The notes: generated by a model from the letters alone, not told the origin. Positions 10,270-23,668 are shown, counted from the stretch's first letter. The stretch: DNA of 64,000 nt from Sinohyriopsis cumingii (GCA_028554795.2 CM068838.1:94963974-95027973), one strand, 5' to 3'. Made by a program: numbers and translations.

Positions 10270-10800
10270 TATATAGTTACTTTGTTATGTATATTTGATT
10301 TAATTATATCTGATTTAATTGTTTGTAAGTTTTACAAATCTTTTTATCTTTTTAAAATTTCGTTGTATGTCAAAATAATATTTGCTTAGAACTCATAGTT
10401 TTTTTTTTCAGAACATAGTTTGACCTTGATGGTTCATTTTAATAAACACCAATTGTTGACCTATCTGCTGACTTTGATTCAAAATTAGTAGCAGCCACGC
10501 AAATAAGTTCTAGTTTTATTTTAAAATGATTGGATGTTGTCGAGGTCATGATGGGACTACATGGTTTAAGATGTGAACAAGTTTTTATTTTATTTCGGGG
10601 AGTAAAATGATTGTGTTTTCCTCAGGCTCATGTTAGGCGTACGTGATATAAACACGATTACGTGACAAACACCCCTTTCGATTTCGCATCTTTGGGATTT
10701 TCGAAACTGTTTTTTAGAATTGGATATAACCTTTGTTTTGAAGACATATGCTTTTACACTGGAAAGTGTTGTGTCGTTTGGAGTTATTTCAAAAGTATTA

Positions 10801-10978
10801 ATTCTTTTTCTACTGGAGATATAGTGTGCTCATACGAAATTCTTGAAAGAGGACATCTCTTATATAAAATAATTCGGATTGCCAAAATAATTCTTTTTCT
10901 ACTGGAGATATAGTGTGCTCATACGAAATTCTTGAAAGAGGACATCTCTTATATAAAATAATTCGGATTGCCAAAACT
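10801..10978 (+). repeat. Near-exact 89-bp tandem duplication
   Basis: Unit 1 is 10801-10889 and unit 2 is 10890-10978, each beginning ATTCTTTTTCTACTGGAG. They differ only at the last few bases. No function is evident. Confidence 0.93.
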
Positions 10979-12307
10979 TGAGTGATATTTCTAGTTTCTA
11001 CAAAGTTATGTAGACTTAACACACGACAGTTTACAACATACGTCATCGTTTTCTATCTTGGATTCTTCGTCGGGACTCGAAATCATTAGAATATTTTATT
11101 ATTAGGACTTCTTAAATTTTATTCATGGATTATTCTTGGATTCTTTTAAGATTTGATTCTTAAAAGTTATTTTTTATTTTTACAGTATTTTTCAAAGGAA
11201 ATAGATTATTATGTTTTTCAAAACTTGTTGTTGTCATTCTTTCTTGTGTTACTGTTTATTCAAGCCATGGAAAATGCATTCATTCTATAAAGCCACGAAT
11301 TTTACACGATGTTAATCACCATCTTTGCAGACTATATGTGCTGGCAAATGTCATTTTCAAAACGATTAATAAAATGCTTTTGTTGCCATTTGTTCTCATT
11401 ATAGGTATATGTTCTTTATAAACGTATACGTCCTCATTCCACAGACAACTGTATGCAGTTAATGTAATGCAGTATTCCCGCGTTGTTTCAAAAATAGACG
11501 TAAAAGGTCTAGAGAGTACAATGGCTATAGTCTGTTTCTTTCCTTTATTTTCCAATTCTATTACTTCTGAAACATATTTCACATTTTTCAGAAGTTGATT
11601 AAACGTGCTGAACAAATAGTGTTTTTTTTTTCTCTTATTAATGTCTATATTATATCTTTACTGATGAATATGTAGTTTATAAATATATTATAGTTTGACC
11701 ATAACCTCAAGGGGCGTGGAAGACAATTTTTTCTTTTTCTTCTAAAGATAGAAAGTGTGTGTGTGTGTGTGTGTGTGTGCTTGCGTGCGTATGTTGTATA
11801 ACATCCATGAAAATATAAAGACAAAAGTATATAAATACCTAACGAACACTTGTTATTTCCATTGAAGGTAACAAACCCATGTATTCGATGAACACGCGAA
11901 CTTACAGGCCACTTTTATCGCCTCCTTTACAATCGTATTCAATAATGTCTTACAATCACTTAAATAATTCCATAATATTAAACATCATTCAATAATATTA
12001 AACAACAGTTTAGTATTTTATGTCGTATTTTAGACACAATTTTTCAATTGACGTATAAGTTTGATCTTCTATTTTTGTCTACGATCGATCATTTTGGAAT
12101 AGGTTTAGGACGAAAACTTTATTTATAGAGCTTTATAAACCAATACAGTTATATAAATGCCTATTGTAAATCTGAAAATGAGTGAATGGCCCATGGTAAA
12201 GCAGTATCTATGATAAGTAAATGGAAAAGATCACAACTTATATTGTCTTGTTTATAATATGTTGACATTCTGTAACTATGGCAAGGGACACGGGAACACA
12301 AAACTGG
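10979..12307. other. Non-coding stretch with a (GT)n tract
   Basis: Contains (GT)n at about 11753-11780. A 99-codon minus-strand frame at 11615-11316 has no recognisable motif and I do not call it a gene. Nothing else stands out. Confidence 0.6.
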
Positions 12308-13357
12308 TGTCAGAAATAAATATCGACCACCTCATATGTACAGCATACATCATATAAGGACATTCGGAGAGTGGGCAGAAAATGGCCCGTATTCAATATA
12401 GTCTTTTCCCTGTAGCAGCTATAGTCGGCGTTCTACCTATATTATTGTTGTATGGAGATCCGAGAGACAGATTGTTAACTAAAACAAAAACATTGATTGG
12501 GAAAAATTAAGAGAAAGTTAAAACTTAAAATCATATCAACAGAAGCACAATAATAATAAAATTAACATAAGAGTACCAGTGGGACTTAACTTAAGGCTAT
12601 GAATTAAAAAATTTAACAAAATCACTCGTTAAATGAAACGTTAAATTAACAAAAAGCACAAAATGAGTATAATAAAAGCGTAATCAGTCAACAAATGACC
12701 AATCAAGTAAGGGGGATTTTGGCAACCGAAATCCAGGAACCAGGGACCAGCAGGGAGAATAAGAAAGATCAGTCCACAAGCAGAAGACAAAATAAAAAAA
12801 TAAAAAAAAAAAAATAAAAAACGCAGGACAAGGAAATTACAGGAAACAAGTAGAAGAAAAACAACACAAAGATCACGAAAAGAAAGCAACATCATAGCAG
12901 GAAAAGTGGGTAAAAAGGGGAAAGGAGCAGACATAACGAAGATTAGAACAGAAGAAGGACAAACAACGACTACGTATGAAACAACGTTCTACGGCGAAAA
13001 TGCAGATCTAAAGAAAGGGAAAATAAGCATACTCTTCTGGAAAGTAGGAAACCAAAACGGAATCGCCACCTGACACATTTAAAAAAAACGCCCAAAACAC
13101 TAACCAAGAGAAAATAAATTGCATCTTCCAATAAAAGAACATCAACGCCCAAACCTGAATAATACCCCCTCCCCCGCGACCATGAAGGAAACACAAGAAT
13201 ATATAGCACATATCCAGTATATCACACATGTAACTCGTACACAGCGACGGGCTATGGGTAAATCGCTCCCGAGGCAACGATTAAGACCCAAGCGAATTTT
13301 GGCGCCCCAAGACCTCTGGCGCTCGGGACAGCCGCCCCGTCCCCCAGTTAGTACGTT
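12308..13357 (+). repeat. Left arm of a ~1 kb inverted repeat
   Basis: This arm matches the reverse complement of 15964-16984 over its whole length, with scattered differences and small indels. The outer end begins TGTCAGAAATAAAT. The inner end is a GC-rich block (GACAGCCGCCCCGTCCCCCA) ending TAGTACGTT. Within the arm a lysine/arginine-rich frame followed by KIRTEEGQT and LFWKVGNQ is recognisable in both arms, so the repeat may carry a decayed small basic protein of unknown family. Confidence 0.88.
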
Positions 13358-13989
13358 ACTGCTTGTACATCTATAACCAGCATGTAGTGGTATAGTACTA
13401 AACAAAGAAGTGAAAGAACGCAATAAGTGAGAGAACGCACATTACTTAGAAGAGGGAGGGGGCAATGTCGAGCACTTAAAATAAGGGAACGCAGAAAATT
13501 ATAAGTGAACGTCGTTTCCACAGCACCGCACCGTTGCCTGTACACACGATTCTATTGTCAGTAGTGTACGACAATTGCTGTCTGAGGTCTTTAAAGCTTT
13601 ATATCAAATTCATGGAAACGTTTGAATAGGCTTTTATAACTTTATCAGTCTGTGTATTGGAAAGATAAAAGCGTGTTGCATTCAGGACTTTATTTCTTGT
13701 GGCGACTCACGTAAACAATCAACAAAGCTGATCCCTAAACGCGCATGCTTATTATAAGTTGGAGAAAGAATGAACATATGATGTAGATTTATAGTCCATT
13801 TTAATGATACAACATTTCCCTTGGTTTGACAAATTAAAAAATGTTGTATTTTGAAAGTAACGTATATAACTAGGCAACGAAATCTAAATACGTCTGTAGA
13901 AATAGCTTTGTTCAATGATAAAGATTTGACATGAAACAGTATATCACATGATGACAATGTATACGTAAGTAATGAAGCACATCACTGAA
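13358..13989. other. Left part of the inverted-repeat spacer, no gene recognised
   Basis: Minus-strand frames of 65-93 codons occur here but show no motif. The sequence is unlike the flanking arms. Confidence 0.55.
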
Positions 13990-14940
13990 GCACTCTTTGC
14001 AGATAACTGTGCCCTCGTGGCCCATAAGGGACTCACCTACTGGTAATCTTGGACAGTTTCTCTGAAGCCTTCAATCTATTTGGACTCACAATTAGCCTAG
14101 GAAAGACAGAAGTCCTCATCCAGCCCGCCCGAAACACAGTATCCTTCAGAACCCTGCATCACCATTGGAAAGAGACAGCTGAATAATGTGGACAGTTTCA
14201 AAAACATAGGCAGCACAATATCCAGCGATGGCCCCCTGGATAAAGAGATCGCTGCGAAGATTCAAAAAGCCAGTCAAGCACTGGGACGACTCCATGCAAG
14301 GTCTTTCAGCACAAGGACATACGCCTGTCAACAAATATGAAGATGTACAATGCAGTTGTCCTTATGCCTCTCTTGAATAGCTCTAAAACCTGGACTGTCT
14401 ACTGAAGGTATATCAGTCAGTTGGAACAAATCCACCAGCGCTCACTGAGATCCGTCATGCTGATCAGGTGCCAGGATCGAATCACCAACCAGGAAGTCCT
14501 TGATAGAGCCAACACAACAAGCATCGAAGCCTAACTAAGCAAGGCCCAGCTTCGTTGGACTGTCCCTGCTATTCGCATAGATCAAAACAGAATCCCAAAG
14601 CAGATGTTCTTTGTCGAGTAAGCCCAAGGCAACTGAAACCAAGACCGCCCTCGCAATTGGTGCAAAGACAATCTCAAGACGCACATCGAATGGGTAGAAC
14701 GTCAACCCCAACAGCTCGAGCTCGCTGCCTGAGACAGAAGTCACTGGTAAGCCCTGACCAGAAAAGCCTATTCCACCTTCTAGATTGAAAGCTGCCAGCG
14801 TTTTGCTGCAGCTCTTGAGAAACGTCACAGAGCTATGTCCCAGCTAACCCCATCCTCCGGTGACCCATGCCGCACCTGCAACCGCCTGTGTGCATCGTAA
14901 TTAGGACTCCGGAGCCACATGCACGTTCCAGTAAATGGGG
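13990..14940 (+). mobile_element. Non-LTR retrotransposon 3' fragment with C-terminal C2H2-like finger
   Basis: Plus-strand frames read ALFADNCALVAHKG (RT active-site region, with Asn in place of the second Asp), then GKRQLNNVDSFKNIGSTISS, KEIAAKIQKASQALGRLHAR, and further on segments typical of LINE C-terminal domains. The end, about 14866-14920, reads PCRTCNRLCAS followed by a stop and SHMHV, in the place of a C-x2-C...H-x-H zinc finger. Stops and frameshifts are frequent. The same family lies in opposite orientation at 15300-15965. The clade is uncertain. Confidence 0.75.
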
Positions 14941-15222
14941 TCACATCTGACTATTATCCAATGTTTTATTAAGTAACCTTCGATTTCGGCAGTAAACACC
15001 ACCATCCCTAGTTTGTACAGAATATGAACTGCCGTTGTGAACTGTTATAACTTTGGTGGATTTCCATACTTTGCCAAATTGAACTCTTATAGAGAACTGA
15101 ACAGAAACTTTAGTGTAAATATTTAGACGCCCAGGAGTGGTGTTTTTGTGGAACGGCGGAGTCTGTTGACAACTGACAAGTACATGACAAGCATGATGAT
15201 TGTTTAGGGTATAGGAAAACAA
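14941..15222 (-). mobile_element. Ty3/gypsy-type pol C-terminal fragment
   Basis: A 93-codon open stretch on the minus strand. Its second half reads VQFGKVWKSTKVITVHNG, then SYSVQTRDGGVYCRNRRLLN. This is the small beta-barrel at the C-terminal end of the integrase in gypsy-like retroelements (V-x-x...W-x-P-A-x-V, S-Y-x-V-x-T-x-D-G, Y-R-R-N-R-R). The catalytic core is absent, no LTR is seen, and the fragment sits directly against the LINE fragment at 13990-14940. Confidence 0.65.
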
Positions 15223-15299
15223 TGTTAGTGGTTATCCCAGATGAGTATGAACAGCATTATTAACGTATTAAATATGTTTTTGAGATTGCTTAGTCTTCT

Positions 15300-15965
15300 T
15301 GGTAGTCTCTCGAGCCGAGGAGGACAAGTTGTGCGATCTCATCGACGGTGGACGTGCATGCGGTTCCGGTTTCCTAATTCCGATGCACACAGGCGGTTCC
15401 AAGTGGGGCATGGGACATCGATGGTTGGGGTTAGGTGGGACACGGCTCTGAAACGTTTCTCAAGAGATGCAGCAAAACGCTGGCGGCGGTCAATCTAGAA
15501 GGTGCAATTGGCTTTTCTGGTCAGGACTAGCCAGTGAATTCTGTCTCAGGCAGCGAGCTCGAGCTGTTGGGTTTGAAGGTCTGGCCATATGATGGGGATC
15601 TTAAGATTTTCTTTTTACCTCTTGCGAGGGCGGTCTTGGTTTCAGTTGCCCTGGGCTAGCTCGACAAAGAACAGCTAATTTAGGATTCTGTTTTGATCAA
15701 TGCGGATAACATGGCCAGTCCAACGAAGCTGGGCCTGGATTAGTTAGGCTTCGATGCTTGTTGTGTTGGTTCTATCAAGAACTTCCTGGTTTGTGATTCG
15801 GTTCTGCCACCTGATCCGCATAATGGATCTCAGTGAGCGCTGGTGGATTTGTTCCAACTGACTGATATACCTTCAGTAGACTGTCCATACAAGAGAGCTA
15901 GACGCATGAGGACAACTGCATTATACATATTCAGCTTTGTTGAGAGGCGTATGTCCTTATGCTGA
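15300..15965 (-). mobile_element. Inverted second copy of the zinc-finger LINE fragment
   Basis: Reverse complement matches 14285-14920 of the plus-strand copy, including the region encoding the C-terminal finger (about 15390, here C-P-T-W, so one Cys is lost). Its 5' truncation point at about 15965 coincides with the inner end of the right inverted-repeat arm, so one inserted next to or into the other. Not coding any more. Confidence 0.75.
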
Positions 15966-16984
15966 ACGTACTAAAGGGGGGAAGGGGCGGCTACCCCGGG
16001 CACCAGAGGTCTTGGAGCACCAAAACTCGCTGCGGTCTTAATCGTCGCCCCGGGAACCACTTACCCATAGCCCTTCGCTGTGTACGAGTTCTATGTGCGC
16101 TATACCTGATATGTGGATATGTGCTTTAGATTCCTGTGTTTCCTTCGTGGTCGCGAAGGAGGGGGTAAATTCAGGTTTGGGCGTTGATGTTTTTTTAATT
16201 GGAAGAGGCAATTTATGTTCTGCTGGTTAGGGTTTGGGGCGTTTATTTTAAATGTGGCGGGTGGCTATTTCTTTTTGGTTTCCTACTTTCCAGAATAGTG
16301 TGCTTCTTTTTCCGCTCTTTAGTATTACATTTTCGCTTGGGAACGTTGTTTCACACGCAGGCTTAGTTTGTCCTTCTTCTGTTCTAATTTTCGCTAATTC
16401 TGCTACTTTCCCTTTTTTACACACTTGTCCTGCTGTGATATTGCTTTCTTTTCGTGATCTTTGTTTTTTTTTCTACTTGTTTCCTGTATTTTCCCTTGTC
16501 CTGCGTTCTTGTTGTATTCTGCTTGTGGACATCTTTCTTATTCTCCCTGCTGGTCCCATGTTCCTGGATTTTGGTTACCAATATCCCCCTTACCTGATTG
16601 GTCATTTGTTGACTGATTTCACTTGTATTATACTCATTTTGTGCTTTTTGTTAATTTAACGTTTCATTTTGCGAGTGATTTTGTAATATGTTGTCATTAA
16701 GTTAAGTCCTACTGGTACCCTTATGTTAATTTTATTATTATTGTTCTTCTGTTCATATGATTTTAAGTTTTAACATTCTTTTTATTTTTCCCAATCAATG
16801 TTTTTGTTTAAGTCAACAAGCTGTCTCTCTGATCTCCATACAACAATAATATAGGTAAAACGCCGACTATAGCTGATACAGGGAAAGGACTATATTGAAT
16901 AAGGGTCATTTTCTGCCCACTCTCTTAATGTCCTTATATAATGTATGCTGTACATATGAGGTGGTCGACATTTATTTCTGACAT
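15964..16984 (-). repeat. Right arm of the ~1 kb inverted repeat
   Basis: Reverse complement of 12308-13357. The outer end is TTATTTCTGACA at 16984 and the inner end is AACGTACTA at 15964-15972. A 135-codon plus-strand frame at 16252-16659 is hydrophobic and is the antisense of the basic frame described in the left arm; I do not treat it as a gene. Confidence 0.88.
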
Positions 16985-17476
16985 TAGTTATGTGTAATAA
17001 TATATGAGACTCGCTGCAAATATTGCCATTAAACTATATTCTTTTCTGGAAGAAGTTGCCTGTACTCGTAGTCATAAAAACAGTCCGCATTTTGGTAGTT
17101 TATCATTTCTACCCGTAATTAGTTTCCTCATAATTTACCTTGAGATGTTTTTTGGGTCATTTTATTGAGATATTTGGAATTCATGCTTGCGTGCAATTAG
17201 ATTCAAGTTCAATATTGATTTGTTGATTATAATCTTTGAAATGATGATAACTTTCATAGGTGATAACCATTTCAAGCAATGAACTGGTGATGTATTTTGA
17301 ATTTCATACGTATTTTAACTGTTGCAATCGGGATATTTATAGAAATCGAAATAACTGGGATTATACCATTCAAAGAAAACTCATATGACATCAAAATATA
17401 CTAGAGGGAATGGATGTTAGGTTTTCAGATTATTCAATAAAAAGTCATGAAGACAGGTGTTAAAAAGTCTATATTT
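16985..17476. other. No recognisable feature
   Basis: AT-rich, with only short chance frames. Confidence 0.55.
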
Positions 17477-19275
17477 AACAGAATAAGTACCAAGCTTATA
17501 CAAGGCTGAATGTTAGCATGTAAGTATGTGCTTTAATTTAATTTTATTGGAGTAAAAAAAGAATGTATTTAATCCATTCACAGCTTGAATTTGTAAGAAA
17601 CTATTATAATTCCCCGAAAATCAATTTTGCGCTTAGCGTATACACGGTGCTTCTGGATATGCATTAACTAACTTTGCGATTTGTCTATTAGGTACATTAT
17701 TAATTTAAGCTTGCATTGATACAAAAACTAGTTTTCTTTAACCAACCTTTAAGGCTGTCTGCAGTTTACTTAGGAAAATAAGCATTTTTGCTGACGGATA
17801 AAATAATCCACAAATTCTTTATAGAACTGAATGTCGATTCCAGGCTTAATAAATATGGATTGAAATGTGTTAAGTTTCATGTCCATTTAGTATACGAAGA
17901 TGATTTGAAGTGTAGACTTGATACAAAATATTTGTCTATTTAATTTCAAAACTTATTGCTTAATGCAGTATGATTTCCACTGTAACATGGGTAGCAATAA
18001 AACATTTCCAGTGTCTCTTGTATCGTATCGCCTTGTTGAAAATATTGTAACCAAGCAAACTGTAAAGTAAACCCGCATATACCACCCGCCATTCGAGCAT
18101 CCACTTTAGTATGTCATTAAGCTAAAACCCAGCGACACCTGGCCGTGTCAAGGGGAGGGAATTGTCAAGGGTTATTGTTCTTTTTCTATTTTAAATAAAC
18201 AAAAAAATTATGTTCATCTTTCATTTGGCTGGATTTGTGTGGTAGAAGGATAATATTTATAACATAGTGTCGTAGGAGGAAATGATTTCGTCTCTGGAAG
18301 TAGCTGCATGTTCTCATCAAACAGTCTGCAATTCAGACGCTGTATAATTTCAACCCGTATGTAGTTTTCTTATACAAGAGAGAAATAAATCTTGGTGTCA
18401 TGTTATTTATCATTTTGGGATGCATGTTAGACACGATGGCCCGTGATTTCATAAATTTTCTAAGCAATGAGCAACTGATGCATTTCAGTCTCATATGTAT
18501 TATACGTTCATACGTGGTGCTTCCATGTGAAAACAATATACAAGAAATATTTGTCTATCCATCCTGATAAAGAACGTGTTTCTAGATAAAGCTTTGTTAC
18601 TATTCCTATAATTTAGTTTAGTAACATCATATATTCCATGTAATTCATCATTGGTAGTATTTACATCAATAGAACTGATAGCCATCATCAAGATACTTTT
18701 TATGAAGGAAACAATGTGTGCATTTTATAAAGATTGTTTCATATGTATATTGTGTTTACATCTCATGGATACCTCCGCGCGCGTTGCTAACCGATGCTAA
18801 ATTAGTAATGCTAATCATTTAATTAATTTTCTGAAATTGCATTTCCATTTTATTGTAGCATTAAATCATCAAAGCTATTTTGCAATTGTTCCAATTGTAT
18901 TAGCTACAATGGTAATTCAGATAGTTTAATGTATAGCACAATTGATGAAAACGAACTAAGACCTCACGATACATCGATTTAACTTCCCTTGGCTCTCACG
19001 GTGGATGTTCACCATATACGAATTTACATTTGTAAGGTCACCTGTAAATCTATGCATTTTGTCTCCTTTAATTACTGTTACTTTCTATTTGTATACTACT
19101 GATTGTACCCTTCTTAATAAGTTGAGGAAACAAAGATATAAATAAATAAATTCTTAAAACTGAGGTTTCACGTTTTTTTACATAACTTTCAAACATTTTT
19201 ATCATTGTCTCATTCATTCAGCTAAGCAAAATGCCTGCTTTATGTTCCAAATGTGTATTTATCCTTGACCTTCAT

Positions 19276-19330
19276 GTATGTATGTATGTATGTATGTATG
19301 TATGTATGTATGTATGTATGTATGTATGAA
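19276..19330 (+). repeat. (TATG)n microsatellite
   Basis: About 13 TATG units, then degenerate units to about 19350. Confidence 0.95.
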
Positions 19331-21371
19331 TGTGTGTATGTATCTATGTATATATGTAGGTAAACAAATGGATTGGTATTAAGGCGAATAATCTGCCCTA
19401 CATTTATCTTGTACGGGTATAGGCATGCATTCGGTTACAAAAGGCACTGTCTTAACTCGTACTCACATTGTTATGTCGTATATGTTTGTATCCAACTCTA
19501 CAGTGTATGATACGTTGATGATCATACATATTAGGACTCTCAACTCTCAAACGATCATATCAAATCATTACACTTATTTAGGTTTACTTTATGGTAGTGT
19601 GTGTATGTGTGTTTGTGTGTGTGTGAATAATGTAGTCAGAACCTCTCTTGAGATAGTTGTATATGGACATGTTTCTGGCGTGAATTAACTCAGGAATGCT
19701 TTGCGTAATCTAGATGTAATGTTTCTTAATCTATTTGAGGTTTTATACACCACGTTCCCTATTGTTCACAAAACATGGTGCATTTCTAGCACTTTTATAG
19801 TGAAAAGTTATAGCGCAAACATAACAATATTATTTGCTAAATGTTGGGGACATGGAGACTGAAGAATGTTAGTGTGTTTTTTAATTATCTTAGAAGCATC
19901 AGCGTAATCTATAGTGCTTACAAGATACACATTTTACAGAGGATACAGTTTAATGTATTAGAGCACAGATGGGTTATGCATGTGTTGTAAATTGATGCAG
20001 ATTCAACTCTCAAGGAGTTTGTAATTCATTTAATAACAACTTTCTGTATGATATAAAATAATGTAAAAAGGATACGGATGGTAATGTGGTAGTAATATAT
20101 AATCTAATTGGTGAAAGGAACTTGACTTTAATTTTACAATATTATAAATGATATATACGAATGTGAAAATGAGTCTGTAATTATATGTGTGGACATTGAT
20201 TTGGCTCAAGATCCAGAATTAGGTTCATATAATTATAGAAATGAAAATAAACCTAATGCTAGAAATGCACTATTACATATAAAAGACACTTTTGGTCTTG
20301 TGGATCAATTTAGAATACTAAATGAATGATTAAAGATATATACATGGAGAATAAAAAGTCCTCTAAAACAAGCAAAACTGGATTTCTTTCATGTGTCAGA
20401 ATCACTTATGGCAAATGTAGGAAAAGTGACAATTGAACCACGTTATAGGTCTGACCATTCCATGGTAACATAGTATCTGAGTTCAAATAATTTCAATAGA
20501 GGTAAAGGTTTGTGAAAATTTGATAACAGGTTACTGTTTGATTAAAACTATATTGATTAAATAAAAAATTGCATAGCAAAAAATGAAAATTACAACATGC
20601 TGCAATTGATTATAGAAATATTGTCAATGTATTGCATACAGGTCAAAGCTGACTATATGAGATTCGTTAGTTCCAGATACATTGCTGACGGGAATCATTG
20701 GAAATACTATTTCCTATGCTTCAGATAAAAAGAAATGTAAGTTAAAACAGGATATAAAACTAATGCAGCAAACACAATCTATAGAGAATGGTACCATAGG
20801 ATCATATGACTCACAAGTATTGGAGTCTATAAAGGAGCTTGAAAATTTGAAGAAAAAAAGCTTCGAGGAAGAATGATTAGATCAAAAGTAAAATGGATAT
20901 AAGAAAGTGAGAAGCCAACCAGATACTTTGCCACCTAGAAAACAGTAACTGTGTGATACAACAATCACAACTAATTACAGATGACAATGAAATTATTAGT
21001 GGTCAAATCGATATACTAGGGAAAGTAAAATATTATTTTAATAACATATATAATGCAGAAAACGAGAAAGAGGATATAGACGTAGAAGACCTTCTAAAAA
21101 ACACTCAAATGTCTTGACTTAGCCAATGAGCATTCTTTAAGAATAGAAGTGAAAGTTACCCAGACAGAAGCATTGGATTGTTAACAAGCTATGAAAAATA
21201 GGAAGAACCCGTGATCATATGATTTCACAGCTGAAGTTTTTTAAATCTGGATTGACATTGGGGTATTTACAGTTAAAATAATCATTGAAGCTTACCAGAC
21301 TGGATCATTTTCACTGTTTTGAGACAAGATAGTATAACTTGCATACCCAAAGAGAATAAATCTAAGCAGTA

Positions 21372-21501
21372 CCTGAGGAATTGGCTTCCAGTGTCTCTAC
21401 ATAATGTTGTACATAAACTATCATCAGGATGTATTGCCTGAGGAATTGGCTTCCAGTGTCTCTACATAATGTTGTACATAAACTATCATCAGGATGTATT
21501 G
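21372..21501 (+). repeat. Exact 65-bp tandem duplication inside LINE copy A
   Basis: Unit 1 is 21372-21436 and unit 2 is 21437-21501, beginning CCTGAGGAATTGGCTTCC. Copy B has a single unit at this place, so it post-dates the segmental duplication. Confidence 0.93.
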
Positions 21502-23351
21502 CCAAAATAATTAGGTCAGTACTGAATGAAATAATTTCTGACGATCAAACTGATTTGAAAAAGGAAGATACATTGGTGAAGATACAAGGATTGCATATGA
21601 TATTATGCACATTACAGAAGATTTACAAATAGTTTATTTCTTTTGATTAATTTTGAAAAATCATTAGATTCTATTTCATGTATATGTATTCCTAATGTTC
21701 TTACTTTTTAAAATTTCGAGCCACGTATAAGGCACTGGGCTAAAAAAATCATTTGAATATCTCATTGGCAATTTCACAAAATGGTTTTCTTTCAGAATTG
21801 TTCAAAATTTCCCGAAGTTGTCGGGAGGGCCATCCAATATACCCATATCTCTTCTTATTATGTGCAGAAATATTGTCCATACTATTAAAGAATAATAAAA
21901 AGTAAAGGTATTAACTTAAAGGAAACATAATATTTACTGTGACAGTTTGCAGATGACACTATTTTAATTCTTGATGGCTCTTTTGAATCCTTGGAATCCT
22001 CTGTTGAAATATTGCGCTTCTTTGCGAGGGTTTCGGGACAGAAACTGAACATTGCCAAAGCAAAAGCATTTTGGATACTAAGCAAGAAGTACAATGCAGA
22101 AGCATTTCATCACAGTTTAAAGTTACAGTGGGTGACTGAATTTACATGAATGAGCATGCAGATTCTTCTGGATTTGATATAATGGTATAAAAAAAAATTA
22201 AAAATAAAACAGAAATGATTAAAACTTGTTTAAACATTGGAAAAAGCAATTCTTAACACCGGCTGGTAAAATGACAGTTCTGAAATCCTTAATTATTCTA
22301 AAGTTTAATCGTTTGTTCATCTCATTGCCACATCCTCTGCAAACTTTAATCAGATAATTAAATTAATGATTTTAAAACTTTTATATGGAAATGAAAAGCG
22401 AATAAGTTATGATTCAAACTTTTTTTTAAAAGTGGTATGGCGATGATGGATATTGATAAAATTGTATTAGCTTTCAAAAGAACGTTGATTTCTAGAATTC
22501 TTCTACCTCACAGAAAATTGAATAATTTATTTGAATATGAATTATGCGTGATTAGAAACCTGTTCGTACTAGGAGATACAAATGTGATTACTTTATCCAA
22601 AAAAGCAACAGATGCTTTTTGGCGTGATGTTTTACTGGCATGGAAGCTGTTACTAGAGAAATTTATACCACGAACAGGGGAATATGTTATTAAAACAAGT
22701 TTATGGATGAACATCAATATAAGGGTGAACAGGGAATCCATTTTCTATAAGCAATGGTTTGAACATAATGTCATCGAAGTTGGTGATATGCTTAATAAGT
22801 AGAGACCTATGATCGACTTTGAAAGATTTAAAGCTATATATGGTCTAAATACAATGGAATAATTCAGTGGGAAAAGTCCTTGTGTAAAAGGTAACAGTTA
22901 GATAAATGAACACTGGTCAGACCATGTATCCATTTCCATTTAGAAATTGTATTTCATAGGAATAAAGGATGTAAAGACTATTATGATTTATTTTAAATAA
23001 AAGATGTGTGAAACAAACTCATAAAAATAAATGGAATTACATTTTTAATCTGAATATGGATATATAGTCTGACAATTATGCTAAAGCTTTTAAAATAACA
23101 AGAAACTCAAAATTACAATGGTTTCAATTTATATTACTCATATAATTTTACCAATGAATTCTTTTTTGTATAAAATAAAATTGTCCAGCACTGATAAATG
23201 TACTTTGTGTAAACATGACCCGGTAACATTACTCCATTTGTTTTGAGAAAATAATGTGAAAATCAAGCTGTGGAATGAAGTGATTCTTTGGATTTAGAAT
23301 AAAGTGAATAAAGATAATGTGCCAAGTGCTAAATCTGTTATATTAAGATAT

Positions 23352-23613
23352 ACAAATAGAAAGAGTGGCCGAGGGGTCTAAAGCTCTCTCCGTTACGGAT
23401 CACGGCCATCTCACCTGTCTGTGCCGGTTCGAGTCTCTGATTCAGCCAATGTGGGTATGTGAGAAAGCTTGCCAGTAGCTTCTCGTGGGTCGTGGTTCTT
23501 TCCGGGGGTTTCCCTTGGTTCTTCATCTACTATTAATACTGGCCGCCATGTATAGACTATCGTGTGCTGAAAAATGGCATTAAACCCCACAACAACAACA
23601 ACAACAACAACAA
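23352..23613 (+). mobile_element. tRNA-derived SINE with (CAA)n tail
   Basis: The head GTGGCCGAGGGGTCTAAAGC resembles a tRNA A box (Leu/Ser type) and GGTTCGAGTC is a B box at about 23427-23436. A body of about 130 bp follows, ending GGCATTAAACCCCA and then (CAA)n. Flanks share ACAAATAGA on both sides (about 23350 and 23611), a likely target-site duplication. Copy B has the uninterrupted site (around 57955), so the SINE inserted into copy A after the segmental duplication. The tail motif recalls SINEs common in molluscs, from memory only. Confidence 0.82.
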
Positions 23614-23666
23614 ATAGAGATGAAAATTATGAACAAATTATTTACTTGCTTTGTTTTCGCCAAATG

Positions 23667-23668
<2 letters not shown>

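Noticed and set aside
11316..11615. 99-codon minus-strand frame
   Set aside because: No motif, no neighbour support and no second copy; within chance length for AT-rich DNA.
16252..16659. 135-codon hydrophobic frame in the right inverted-repeat arm
   Set aside because: It is antisense to a lysine-rich frame that both arms share; the hydrophobicity comes from T-rich sequence. No start context or motif.
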